This document shows positions 1 to 5,131 of a DNA stretch of 5,131 nt, piece by piece (positions within the stretch are counted from its first letter, which is position 1; each line of letters opens with the position of its first letter). The notes under the pieces were generated by a model that searched no databases, was not told the origin of the DNA, and worked only from the letters and a program-made list of their open reading frames with translations. A program made the position numbers and the translations under genes. This DNA comes from Clostridia bacterium (lineage in GTDB: Bacteria > Bacillota > Clostridia > UBA1381 > UMGS1253), in the NCBI GenBank assembly GCA_017411585.1, contig JAFQPV010000379.1, positions 1-5,131 on the forward strand, written 5' to 3'.

Positions 1-446
1 CTCATGAGGGCTCTTGCAACAGCAAGCATCTGCTGCTCACCGCCGGAAAGTGTACCTGCCCTCTGCCAGGAACGCTCCTTCAGGCGTGGAAACAAATCGT
101 AAACCCACTTGATATCTTCATCTAAATTATCTTTTCTCAAATATGCACCGATACGGATGTTTTCAAGCACCGTAAGGTCCGGAAAAACTCTTCTACCCTC
201 CGGCACGAGTGTAATGCCCTTTTGTACTACGCGCTCTGCCGGTCTGCCGGTGATGTCTTCTCCGCAAAATTCAATCGTACCGCTTTTCGGTGTTACAACA
301 CCTGCAATCGAGCGCAAAATTGAGCTTTTGCCGGCACCGTTTGCACCAACGAGTGTGATAATCGAGCCTTGCTCAACTTCGAACGATACATCGCGCACTG
401 CGTTGATACCACCGTATGCAATGTTTAAGTTTTTAATTTTCAGCAT
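1..446 (-). CDS. livF: Branched-chain amino acid ABC transporter, ATP-binding subunit LivF (partial, C-terminus outside window)
   Basis: This is one of the two cytoplasmic ATPases of the HAAT-type importer; it would pair with LivG beneath the LivH/LivM channel. The first 148 codons are present and the rest runs off the left edge; the family is usually about 235 residues. The translation begins MLKIKNLNIAYGGINAV. It shows a Walker A motif GANGAGKS (residues 34-41), the LivF-typical VPEGRRVFPDLTV stretch in the Q-loop region (81-93) and the ABC signature LSGGEQQ (133-139). It is cut at ARALM, just before Walker B. The ATG at 444-446 lies inside the end of livG, giving a 14-base overlap. A GGGGGTG-like ribosome binding site sits about 8 bases upstream, within livG coding sequence, so translation is probably coupled. 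The assignment to LivF rather than LivG rests on VPEGRRVFP, LSGGEQQ and the gene order. Frame and start were read directly from the sequence. Confidence 0.95.
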   Translation of the reverse strand, partial: MLKIKNLNIAYGGINAVRDVSFEVEQGSIITLVGANGAGKSSILRSIAGVVTPKSGTIEFCGEDITGRPAERVVQKGITLVPEGRRVFPDLTVLENIRIGAYLRKDNLDEDIKWVYDLFPRLKERSWQRAGTLSGGEQQMLAVARALM

Positions 447-1281
447 CGTCCGACACCCCCAAATAAGCCTCGATTACGCGAGGATTGTTGCTGACCGCTT
501 CCGGTGTACCATCGGCAATGTGCTTACCGAAGTCAATTACATAAATGCGGTCAGATATGTCCATTACAAGATTCATATGATGCTCGATGAGCAGAATGGT
601 TAAGTTAAACTCCTTGCGGATGCGGCGGATAAATGCCGTCAGCTCCTCAGTTTCCTGCGGATTCATACCTGCAGCAGGCTCGTCGAGCAAAAGCAAGGTC
701 GGATTGGTTGCAAGCGCTCTTGCAATTTCCAGATGTCTCTGCTTACCGTACGGCAGCGAGGTGGAAAGCTCATCTTTAACATCCTCGAGACCGAGCAGCC
801 TTAAAAGCTCCATTGTCTCTTCGCGCATCTTCTTTTCTTCTGCCGCATTGGCTCTGAAGGTAGCAGAAAATACATTGCTCGTTTTTCTTAAGTGTTTTGC
901 AACCAAAACATTTTCAAACACTGTCATACTCTTAAAAAGACGGATGTTTTGGAAGGTTCTCGCCATACCAAGCTTTGTAATCTGGTCCGGTGTTTTTACC
1001 ATGGTATTTTTAAACATACCCTGGTTTGTACCGGCATACAGCTTTTTCATTTTTCCCTTCGGGAAGTTTTCAATAATGGCCTCGCCATTAAAGGAAACGC
1101 GTCCGTTTGTCGGCTGATACACGCCGGTGATTACATTAAACGCTGTAGTTTTACCTGCACCGTTCGGACCGATAAGTGCAACAATTTCACCTTCGTTGAC
1201 TTCCATGGAAAGGTCGTTTACGGCAACAACGCCACCAAACTGCATTGTAACATTTTCTAAACGAAGCACATTATTTGGCAT
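433..1281 (-). CDS. livG: Branched-chain amino acid ABC transporter, ATP-binding subunit LivG
   Basis: This is the second cytoplasmic ATPase of the importer, 282 residues. Visible motifs are Walker A GPNGAGKT (38-45), the Q-loop in ARTFQNIRLF (Q111), the signature LPYGKQRHLEIARAL (176-190), Walker B LLLLDEP (196-202) followed by AAGMNP, and the switch histidine in LIEHHM (H234). The AAGMNP and PYGKQRHLEIA forms are typical of LivG, as is the C-terminal RVIEAYLG. It is somewhat longer than many LivG proteins (about 255 residues). The extra length is mostly an inserted basic segment at about 70-96 between the early beta-strands and the Q-loop; LivF in this window spans the same region with about 24 fewer residues. 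The ATG at 1279-1281 overlaps the end of livM by 11 bases, and GGTGA and AAGGGA purine stretches lie upstream. The stop overlaps the start of livF. The family assignment is very secure; the role of the insertion is unknown. Confidence 0.97.
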   Translation of the reverse strand: MPNNVLRLENVTMQFGGVVAVNDLSMEVNEGEIVALIGPNGAGKTTAFNVITGVYQPTNGRVSFNGEAIIENFPKGKMKKLYAGTNQGMFKNTMVKTPDQITKLGMARTFQNIRLFKSMTVFENVLVAKHLRKTSNVFSATFRANAAEEKKMREETMELLRLLGLEDVKDELSTSLPYGKQRHLEIARALATNPTLLLLDEPAAGMNPQETEELTAFIRRIRKEFNLTILLIEHHMNLVMDISDRIYVIDFGKHIADGTPEAVSNNPRVIEAYLGVSDDAEN

Positions 1282-2539
1282 TGTCTGTCACCGTCCCTTC
1301 CGTTTTTGCTTTCACTTTGCGCTTTTTAAATAAATCCGGCAGCTCCTTCGTGCCCATAATACCCTTGCGGAAGAAGAGCACAACAATCATAATCACAATG
1401 GAGAATACCACCATTCTGAAGCCATCTTTTAAAAGCGGTACCTGGAAAGCACCAATCATCATCGGCTCGTCTAAGAATCTGAGCCACCATTCGGAGCAAG
1501 CGATGTACAAAAATGCACCGATGCACGAACCGGTAACCGAGCCGATACCGCCGGTTACAACGATGAGCAGGATTTCATATGTAAGTACCGATGTAAACGG
1601 CTTTGCCTGATAGGTTGTGGCAAACATAGCATAAAGCGCACCGCCGACTGCGGCGAAGAACGCAGAAATGCAGAAAGAAAGAATCTTGTGCTTTGCAAGA
1701 TTGATGCCCATCGCCTCAGCTGCGATTTCATCATCACGGATTGCCTTGAAGGAACGACCGTAGGTCGAATTAATCAAAAGCACGATGACGACGATACAAG
1801 CTGTTACGATAATCGCCGGAACAACAGTCGAAAGATACAGCGTTGTCTGCCCGGTTGCGTTCGTGATGTTAAAGGAGTTCAGCGTCGGGAAACCTTTAAT
1901 CATATTTGCACCGTTTGTCAGTTTACCGAGCACAAGCTCGCCGCCGCCCGGAAGTTTAATTACTTCGCACTGGAAGATGGTTCGGATAATTTCGGCAAAG
2001 CCGAGCGTTGCAATTGCAAGATAGTCGCTCTTCAAGCGAAGCACCGGAAGACCAATGAGGTATGCAAACAGCGCGGCAACCAGACCGGAGATAATCAGCG
2101 CAACCAATACGCCGAGCACAAGGCTGACCGCCCCACCGGCACCGGAGTTACCAAAAATACTGCCAAATGCTTCCTGTAAGGAGAAGTTCACGATACTGCC
2201 GCCATACTTATAGAAGATACCGTCTACCGGCACCTTGAGCGATACAGGCGTTGTCAGAATCGCAAAAGTATATGCCCCCAAAAGCATAAAACCTGCGTGT
2301 CCGAGCGAAAACAGACCCGTAAAGCCGTTTAACAGGTTCATCGAAACAGCGATGAGTGAATATACGATAACCTTACGAAGCACCATAAAGAGCTTCGAGG
2401 TCGGTGTAAACAGCTTCGGAACGTTCGGTAAAATCAAGTTCAAGTTTTCAATTAAAAGCAAAATACCCCAAAACGCAAGAATACAAACGAGCGCAATGAC
2501 GGTGCTTTTTACGTTTTTCTTGTTGTCAATTCTATTCAT
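1271..2539 (-). CDS. livM: Branched-chain amino acid ABC transporter, permease subunit LivM
   Basis: This is a polytopic inner-membrane protein of 422 residues, one half of the transport channel. The length is close to that of E. coli LivM. Hydrophobic stretches by eye are near residues 12-31, 55-72, 78-96, 136-166, 235-257, 285-308, 319-347 and 375-391. LivM/LivH-family landmarks are YSLIAVSMNLLNGFTGLFSLGHAGF (60-84), KSDYLAIATLGFAEIIR (170-186) and the cytoplasmic ATPase-coupling loop GRSFKAIRDDEIAAEAMGI (261-279). A second landmark is LIVVTGGIGSVTG (325-337). The C-terminus is a soluble, highly charged tail (about 398-422, KKRKVKAK). A GGAGGTG ribosome binding site at 2547-2553 sits 7 bases before the ATG, which fixes the start. 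The gene begins 15 bases after the livH stop and overlaps livG by 11 bases, so it belongs to the same transcript. Region 97-135 is a Gly-rich, probably extracytoplasmic loop of uncertain function. Confidence 0.96.
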   Translation of the reverse strand: MNRIDNKKNVKSTVIALVCILAFWGILLLIENLNLILPNVPKLFTPTSKLFMVLRKVIVYSLIAVSMNLLNGFTGLFSLGHAGFMLLGAYTFAILTTPVSLKVPVDGIFYKYGGSIVNFSLQEAFGSIFGNSGAGGAVSLVLGVLVALIISGLVAALFAYLIGLPVLRLKSDYLAIATLGFAEIIRTIFQCEVIKLPGGGELVLGKLTNGANMIKGFPTLNSFNITNATGQTTLYLSTVVPAIIVTACIVVIVLLINSTYGRSFKAIRDDEIAAEAMGINLAKHKILSFCISAFFAAVGGALYAMFATTYQAKPFTSVLTYEILLIVVTGGIGSVTGSCIGAFLYIACSEWWLRFLDEPMMIGAFQVPLLKDGFRMVVFSIVIMIVVLFFRKGIMGTKELPDLFKKRKVKAKTEGTVTDNAK

Positions 2540-2554
2540 TTCAAAGCACCTCCA

Positions 2555-3430
2555 TTATACTTTATCCAATGTTTTCTCACCAAAGATACCTGTCGGTCTG
2601 AAAATCAGGACAATGACAAGCACTGCAAAGGTGAATGCGTCAGAGAATACGGAATAAGGTGTCGCTTTAATCAGGTTTTCGCATATACCGATGATAAACG
2701 CACCAATAACCGCGCCCGGAATTGAGCCGATACCGCCGAATACGGCAGCGACGAAAGCCTTAAGTCCCGGAAGCGCACCGGAAACGGCAACGATTTTCGG
2801 ATAGTTCGAGAAATACAGCACCGAACCGACCGCCGCAAGTGCCGAACCGATAATAAACGTTACAGAAATAACGTTGTTGATTTTAATACCCATCAAGCGG
2901 CTTGTCTCAAAATCCTTGGAAACCGCGCGCATCGCCATACCGACCTTAGTATGGTTAATGAGAAACGTGAGCGCAACAACGAGGAGAATTACCGCCGGAA
3001 GCGTAATCATCGTAGCCATCGTCTGCTTAGTGCCGAAAATCTCGACCGTCTGTGCTAAAAACGGAATGGTAGGATACGTCATCGGTTGACCACCGGTAAG
3101 ATAAGTAATCACATTCTGCAAAAGGTAGCTGACGCCGATTGCCGAAATCATTACACTCATACGCGGTGCCTGACGCAGCGGTAAGTATGCCGCACGTTCG
3201 ATGCAAAAGCCCAAAAGAATTGTAATGGCAATCACCACCGGTATTGCTACAGGCAGCGGCAGAATTGCAGCAAGCCAAATCAGCATCATACCTGCCACCA
3301 TGAATACGTCACCGTGCGCAAAGTTAATCAGACGCAAAATGCCGTATACCATTGTATAACCGATTGCGATAAGCGCATATTGCCCACCGACGGAAATACC
3401 AGTCAACAAAGTTGTTATCATAGATTGCAC
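2555..3430 (-). CDS. livH: Branched-chain amino acid ABC transporter, permease subunit LivH
   Basis: This is the second channel-forming membrane subunit, 291 residues and mostly hydrophobic. Family landmarks are GQYALIAIGYTMVYGILRLINFAHGD (16-41), the ATPase-coupling loop MRAVSKDFETSRLMGI (167-182), and LKAFVAAVFGGIGSIPGAVIGAF (223-245). Hydrophobic segments are visible near 10-30, 43-78, 92-111, 138-159, 186-207, 222-250 and 262-279. The start chosen is GTG at 3428-3430 because a clear GGGAGG ribosome binding site (3439-3444) lies 8 bases upstream. An in-frame ATG at 3419-3421 (288 residues) would be 17 bases from that site, which is too far. The gene follows livK after a structured 151-base gap and precedes livM by 15 bases. 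It probably assembles with LivM, LivG and LivF as the membrane complex that takes substrate from LivK. Family assignment is secure; the substrate is inferred. Confidence 0.96.
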   Translation of the reverse strand: MQSMITTLLTGISVGGQYALIAIGYTMVYGILRLINFAHGDVFMVAGMMLIWLAAILPLPVAIPVVIAITILLGFCIERAAYLPLRQAPRMSVMISAIGVSYLLQNVITYLTGGQPMTYPTIPFLAQTVEIFGTKQTMATMITLPAVILLVVALTFLINHTKVGMAMRAVSKDFETSRLMGIKINNVISVTFIIGSALAAVGSVLYFSNYPKIVAVSGALPGLKAFVAAVFGGIGSIPGAVIGAFIIGICENLIKATPYSVFSDAFTFAVLVIVLIFRPTGIFGEKTLDKV

Positions 3431-3438
3431 CTATATTA

Positions 3439-3444
3439 CCTCCC
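3439..3444 (-). promoter_or_regulatory. Ribosome binding site that selects the GTG start of livH
   Basis: Read on the minus strand, GGGAGG is followed by 8 bases and then GTG (3428-3430). The alternative in-frame ATG is 17 bases away, outside normal spacing. The site is the strongest Shine-Dalgarno match in the livK-livH gap. It lies downstream of, and outside, the hairpins at 3454-3560, so those structures would not directly cover it. Confidence 0.8.
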
Positions 3445-3453
3445 TTTTAACCA

Positions 3454-3474
3454 ACAACAAAAATTCTTTGTTGT
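3454..3474 (-). repeat. Short AT-rich inverted repeat just upstream of the livH ribosome binding site, overlapping the larger hairpin
   Basis: In the minus-strand transcript, ACAACAAA (3467-3474) is followed by a five-base GAAUU loop and a perfectly complementary UUUGUUGU (3454-3461). The 8-bp stem is AT-rich and therefore weak. Its upstream arm is the same segment that forms the outer 3' arm of the large hairpin at 3462-3522, so the two pairings exclude each other. The pairing is seen directly; any switching role is inference, and the large hairpin should normally win. Confidence 0.45.
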
Positions 3475-3522
3475 CTCTAAAAAAACGGAAACGCTCCGCC
3501 TCTTTAGACACAGCAAAGAATT
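3462..3522 (-). terminator. Long intercistronic stem-loop between livK and livH (possible attenuator or leaky terminator)
   Basis: Two 28-base arms (3462-3489 and 3495-3522) flank a five-base loop (GCGUU in the transcript). In the minus-strand RNA, 26 of 28 positions pair, including three G-U wobbles; only one C-A and one G-G position are unpaired. In plus-strand RNA the three wobbles would be A-C mismatches, so the structure fits the livKHMGF transcript. The tip (GGCGGA with UCCG) is followed by a run of seven U (3479-3485) lying inside the lower stem. A short terminator-like hairpin with a U-tract is therefore embedded in it. The GC-rich part is short, so efficient termination is doubtful. 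Partial termination, or protection of livK mRNA against 3' decay, is a plausible role by analogy with other binding-protein-first ABC operons. Confidence 0.6.
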
Positions 3523-3525
3523 ACA

Positions 3526-3560
3526 TATACGCTTGGCAGGAAAATCCCGCCAAGCGTATA
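3526..3560 (-). terminator. Strong hairpin 21 bases after the livK stop, no clear U-tract (mRNA 3' stabiliser or partial terminator)
   Basis: The 12-base arms UAUACGCUUGGC (3549-3560) and GCCAAGCGUAUA (3526-3537) are perfectly complementary. In the minus-strand RNA the stem continues through one G-U pair and GGA/UCC to a three-base UUU loop, for 16 continuous base pairs. On the opposite strand the wobble would be a C-A mismatch. The sequence after the stem (UGUAAUUCUUUG) is not a proper U-run. A rho-independent terminator is therefore possible but not typical; a barrier to 3' exonucleases that stabilises livK mRNA fits as well. Only three bases separate it from the next hairpin. Confidence 0.7.
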
Positions 3561-3581
3561 GTGCAAATTCAAAGATTTAAA

Positions 3582-4772
3582 TTAGTTCGCTTTCTGTACT
3601 GTTTCGAGCTTCCAAGTACCTGCAGCTGTATCAACTGTCTTGATGTAAGCTGTGTCACGGATAGCGTCACCGATTTCGTCGAATGCGATTTCGCCGGATA
3701 CGCCGGAGTACTTCACGTTCGGCAGAGCAGCCTTAACAGCAGCCTTATCAGCAGAGCCTGCAGCCTTGATTGCTTCGAGTGCTACATAGTAAGCATCGTA
3801 ACCCATTGCCGTTACAGCAGAGATTGTATCGTCGCCGCCGTTAGCAGTCTTTGCATCAGCATTTGTGTTGATGTAGTTCTTGATGCCTTCGTCGAATGCA
3901 GCGCTACCGCCTTCCTGATAGAAGGTGGAAACAAACAACTGTGTATCTGTGCCCTTAGCAGCCTCGAGAACCTTGTTGTCGTCGAGTGTGTCGGAACCGA
4001 GAATCGGAAGACCGATGCCGAGTCTTGCTGCCTGGGAAACAATCTGTGTTGCATAAGCGATGGATACCGGTGTGAAGATTACATCACAGCCTTCAGCCTT
4101 CGCTGTGTTTAAGTACTGTGTAAAGTCAGCTGTATTTGTCGGGAAGTCAGCTTTAACAACTTCGCCGCCTGCAGCAGTAAATGTCTGTTCAAAGAATGTG
4201 AGCAGACCCTGGTCATACTCATTACCGAGCTCGCCTAACAGATATGCCTTCTTCGCGCCGAATTTTTCCTTTGCAAAGTTTGCAAGAACGGAACCCTGGA
4301 ACGGATCGAGGAAGCAGATTCTGAAGTAATGCTCGTTACCCTTTGTAACGTTCGGGTTTGTACATGTGATACCCATCGCAGCGAGACCTGCCTGGTTAAA
4401 TGTATCACTTGCAGCCATAGATACACCGGAACCGTAGGAACCAAGAACGATGGATACGTCCTTGTCAACGAGTGTTGCAGCAGCGGACGGAGCCTTGTCA
4501 GTTGTCGAACCGTTGTCGGAGTAAACAACCTCTACCTTGTACTCAACGCCGTCGAGTGTAACGGTCGGTGTTTCAGCATTTGCATACTGCACGCCGAGAA
4601 GCTCTTTCTTACCGCCGGAAGCGGAGTCACCTGTGAGCGGCTCGAATACGCCGATACGGATTACGTTTTCGCCGCCTTCGGCAACGTCACCGCTGTTTGT
4701 TGCAGGTGTACAACCTACAAACGCTGCACCTAACATTGCAAGTGCGAGAGCTAAAGCCAATAACTTTTTCAT
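3582..4772 (-). CDS. livK: Branched-chain amino acid-type ABC transporter substrate-binding lipoprotein (LivK-like)
   Basis: This is the extracytoplasmic receptor that captures substrate and delivers it to LivH/LivM, 396 residues. The N-terminus is a lipoprotein signal: MKK, a Leu/Ala-rich core, and a lipobox-like FVGC with the lipidation Cys at 21, then a Thr/Ser/Gly/Asn-rich linker to about 36. The mature domain starts VIRIGVFEPLTGDSASGG (37-54), the usual opening of the periplasmic-binding-protein type I family (Peripla_BP_6). Other family landmarks are VYSDNGSTTDKAPSAAATLV (83-102), IVLGSYGSG (108-116), a Rossmann-like AYLLGELGNEYDQG (176-189), ADFTQYL (215-221), and GCDVIFTP with LPILGSD (228-235, 255-261). 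The ATG at 4770-4772 is followed at once by the signal peptide and preceded by an AAGGGAAG purine stretch about 8 bases away. It is the first gene of the operon, 70 bases below a predicted transcription start. The substrate cannot be fixed: relatives bind Leu/Ile/Val, other amino acids, or small amides and urea. Confidence 0.94.
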   Translation of the reverse strand: MKKLLALALALAMLGAAFVGCTPATNSGDVAEGGENVIRIGVFEPLTGDSASGGKKELLGVQYANAETPTVTLDGVEYKVEVVYSDNGSTTDKAPSAAATLVDKDVSIVLGSYGSGVSMAASDTFNQAGLAAMGITCTNPNVTKGNEHYFRICFLDPFQGSVLANFAKEKFGAKKAYLLGELGNEYDQGLLTFFEQTFTAAGGEVVKADFPTNTADFTQYLNTAKAEGCDVIFTPVSIAYATQIVSQAARLGIGLPILGSDTLDDNKVLEAAKGTDTQLFVSTFYQEGGSAAFDEGIKNYINTNADAKTANGGDDTISAVTAMGYDAYYVALEAIKAAGSADKAAVKAALPNVKYSGVSGEIAFDEIGDAIRDTAYIKTVDTAAGTWKLETVQKAN

Positions 4773-4808
4773 GTTTCTTCCCTTTCTTTCTTGTGAAATA
4801 AGTTTTGT

Positions 4809-4839
4809 TTAAGAATTCGCACATTCCGCAAATTCTTAA
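4809..4839 (-). promoter_or_regulatory. Hairpin or palindrome at the 5' end of the livK transcript
   Basis: On the minus strand, TTAAGAATTTGCG and TGCGAATTCTTAA flank a GAATG loop. As RNA this gives 13 continuous base pairs, including two G-U wobbles. As DNA the outer nine bases (TTAAGAATT / AATTCTTAA) are a perfect inverted repeat spaced by 13 bases. It lies from about +3 to +33 relative to the predicted start. It could be a 5'-end stabilising hairpin, a repressor operator in a roadblock position, or both. I did not recognise it as a T-box (the leader is only about 70 bases) or a CodY box. Confidence 0.5.
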
Positions 4840-4848
4840 TATGTTAAT

Positions 4849-4877
4849 ATTATATCATACGAAATTGGAATAATCAA
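4849..4877 (-). promoter_or_regulatory. Sigma-A-type promoter of the liv operon
   Basis: On the minus strand there is a perfect -10 TATAAT (4849-4854) preceded by TGA, an extended -10. A 17-base spacer separates it from the -35 element TTGATT (4872-4877), which matches TTGACA at four of six positions. The predicted start is an A near 4842, giving a leader of about 70 bases to the livK ATG. The surrounding region is AT-rich, as expected for a promoter. All elements are seen directly; activity is inferred. This promoter would drive all five liv genes unless the livK-livH hairpins reduce read-through. Confidence 0.8.
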
Positions 4878-4959
4878 CAAAATCATATATTGCCATATAC
4901 ACAAAATTTGGTGGTTATTTTTAGTAATTATCACAACAAAACCCGTACTTTTTTGTATT

Positions 4960-5131
4960 TCACAGCTCTTTTTCGAGCAAAACAAGCTCTATTCCGTCAA
5001 TTCCATTGAACTTGCAAGGCACAATTCCGATTTCAGTATAGCCGAGATTTTTGTACATCGCGCGCGCCCTTGCATTGGTCCGGTTTGTGTCCATGCGCAG
5101 ATGCCTGCATCCGTTCTCTAAGGCATATTGC
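4960..5131 (-). CDS. GNAT-family N-acetyltransferase, C-terminal fragment (N-terminus outside window)
   Basis: The last 56 residues plus a TGA stop (4960-4962) of a gene that enters from the right edge. The translation begins QYALENGCRHLRMDTNRTNARARAMY and continues KNLGYTEIGIVPCKF, ending LVLLEKEL. The pattern of a hydrophobic-Asp strand, then Asn-x-x-Ala-x-x-Met-Tyr-x-x-x-Gly-Tyr and a final beta-strand is the classic C-terminal third of GNAT acetyltransferases. In that family the Asn/Tyr region packs on acetyl-CoA. The acceptor substrate cannot be told from this fragment. It is on the same strand as the liv genes, 187 bases upstream of livK, but livK has its own promoter, so a functional link is not implied. 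Confidence 0.82.
   Translation of the reverse strand, partial: QYALENGCRHLRMDTNRTNARARAMYKNLGYTEIGIVPCKFNGIDGIELVLLEKEL

Noticed and set aside
176..190. LivG signature LPYGKQR (residues 176-182; DNA about 736-756) instead of LSGGQ
   Set aside because: Variation at the second position of this motif is normal in LivG (E. coli has an AYGDQR form), so it is not a lost catalytic residue.
195..206. Glutamate instead of glutamine in the LivF Q-loop region (VPEGRR)
   Set aside because: This is the usual LivF form and a family hallmark, not a defect.
587..1117. Long plus-strand open frames opposite livG, livM, livH and livK (for example 587-1117, 1688-2179, 3468-4112)
   Set aside because: They lie antisense to genes with clear family motifs, have no good ribosome binding sites, and their translations lack recognisable domains. 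They are open by codon bias of the opposite strand.
3462..3560. Interpretation of the tandem hairpins as a MITE or other mobile repeat
   Set aside because: There is no target-site duplication, no second copy in the window, and the wobble-pair bias points to an RNA structure. A genome-wide copy search would be needed to reopen this.
3700..3780. Repeated GCAGCC/CAGCAG words inside livK
   Set aside because: These encode the Ala-rich segment KAAGSADKAAVKAAL and reflect codon use; they are not a repeat array or CRISPR.
4773..4842. T-box or other riboswitch in the livK leader
   Set aside because: The leader is only about 70 bases, with a single simple hairpin and no specifier-loop or TGGNACC-like antiterminator motif visible.
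4882..4901. Near-palindromic ATATAT-TGCC-ATATA patch upstream of the -35 element
   Set aside because: Only about five A/T pairs in a very AT-rich stretch; this is expected by chance and not enough to call an operator.

Overview
The window is a low-to-medium-GC bacterial segment that looks like a Gram-positive anaerobe of class Clostridia, possibly an Oscillospiraceae/Ruminococcaceae-type gut or rumen organism. The basis is a Cys-anchored lipoprotein solute receptor, strong GGAGG-type ribosome binding sites, a TATAAT promoter with an extended -10 in AT-rich DNA, and the style of the protein sequences. The species is not determined.

Every gene seen is on the minus strand, so the window is read from right to left. 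At the right edge (4960-5131) lies the C-terminal end of a GNAT-type N-acetyltransferase. A gap of 187 bases follows, holding a good sigma-A-type promoter (4849-4877) and, just after the predicted transcription start, a hairpin or palindrome (4809-4839). The operon then runs livK (receptor lipoprotein, 3582-4772), livH (permease, 2555-3430), livM (permease, 1271-2539), livG (ATPase, 433-1281) and livF (ATPase, 1-446, cut by the window edge). This is a complete five-subunit HAAT-family (hydrophobic amino acid) ABC importer, apart from the missing end of livF. LivK binds the substrate outside the membrane, LivH and LivM form the channel, and LivG and LivF hydrolyse ATP. Branched-chain amino acids are the default substrate, but related receptors bind other small molecules and the sequence does not settle this.

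Gene spacing is tight downstream of livH: a 15-base gap between livH and livM, an 11-base overlap between livM and livG, and a 14-base overlap between livG and livF. The exception is the 151-base livK-livH gap. It holds two back-to-back RNA hairpins (3526-3560 and 3462-3522) whose imperfect positions become G-U pairs only in the minus-strand transcript. A third, weaker hairpin (3454-3474) would compete with the second. This arrangement suits a device that gives more receptor than permease/ATPase by partial termination or mRNA stabilisation.

I found no mobile element, CRISPR array, tRNA, rRNA, or convincing plus-strand gene. The protein-coding content is ordinary; the RNA structures in the two gaps are the parts most worth a second look.
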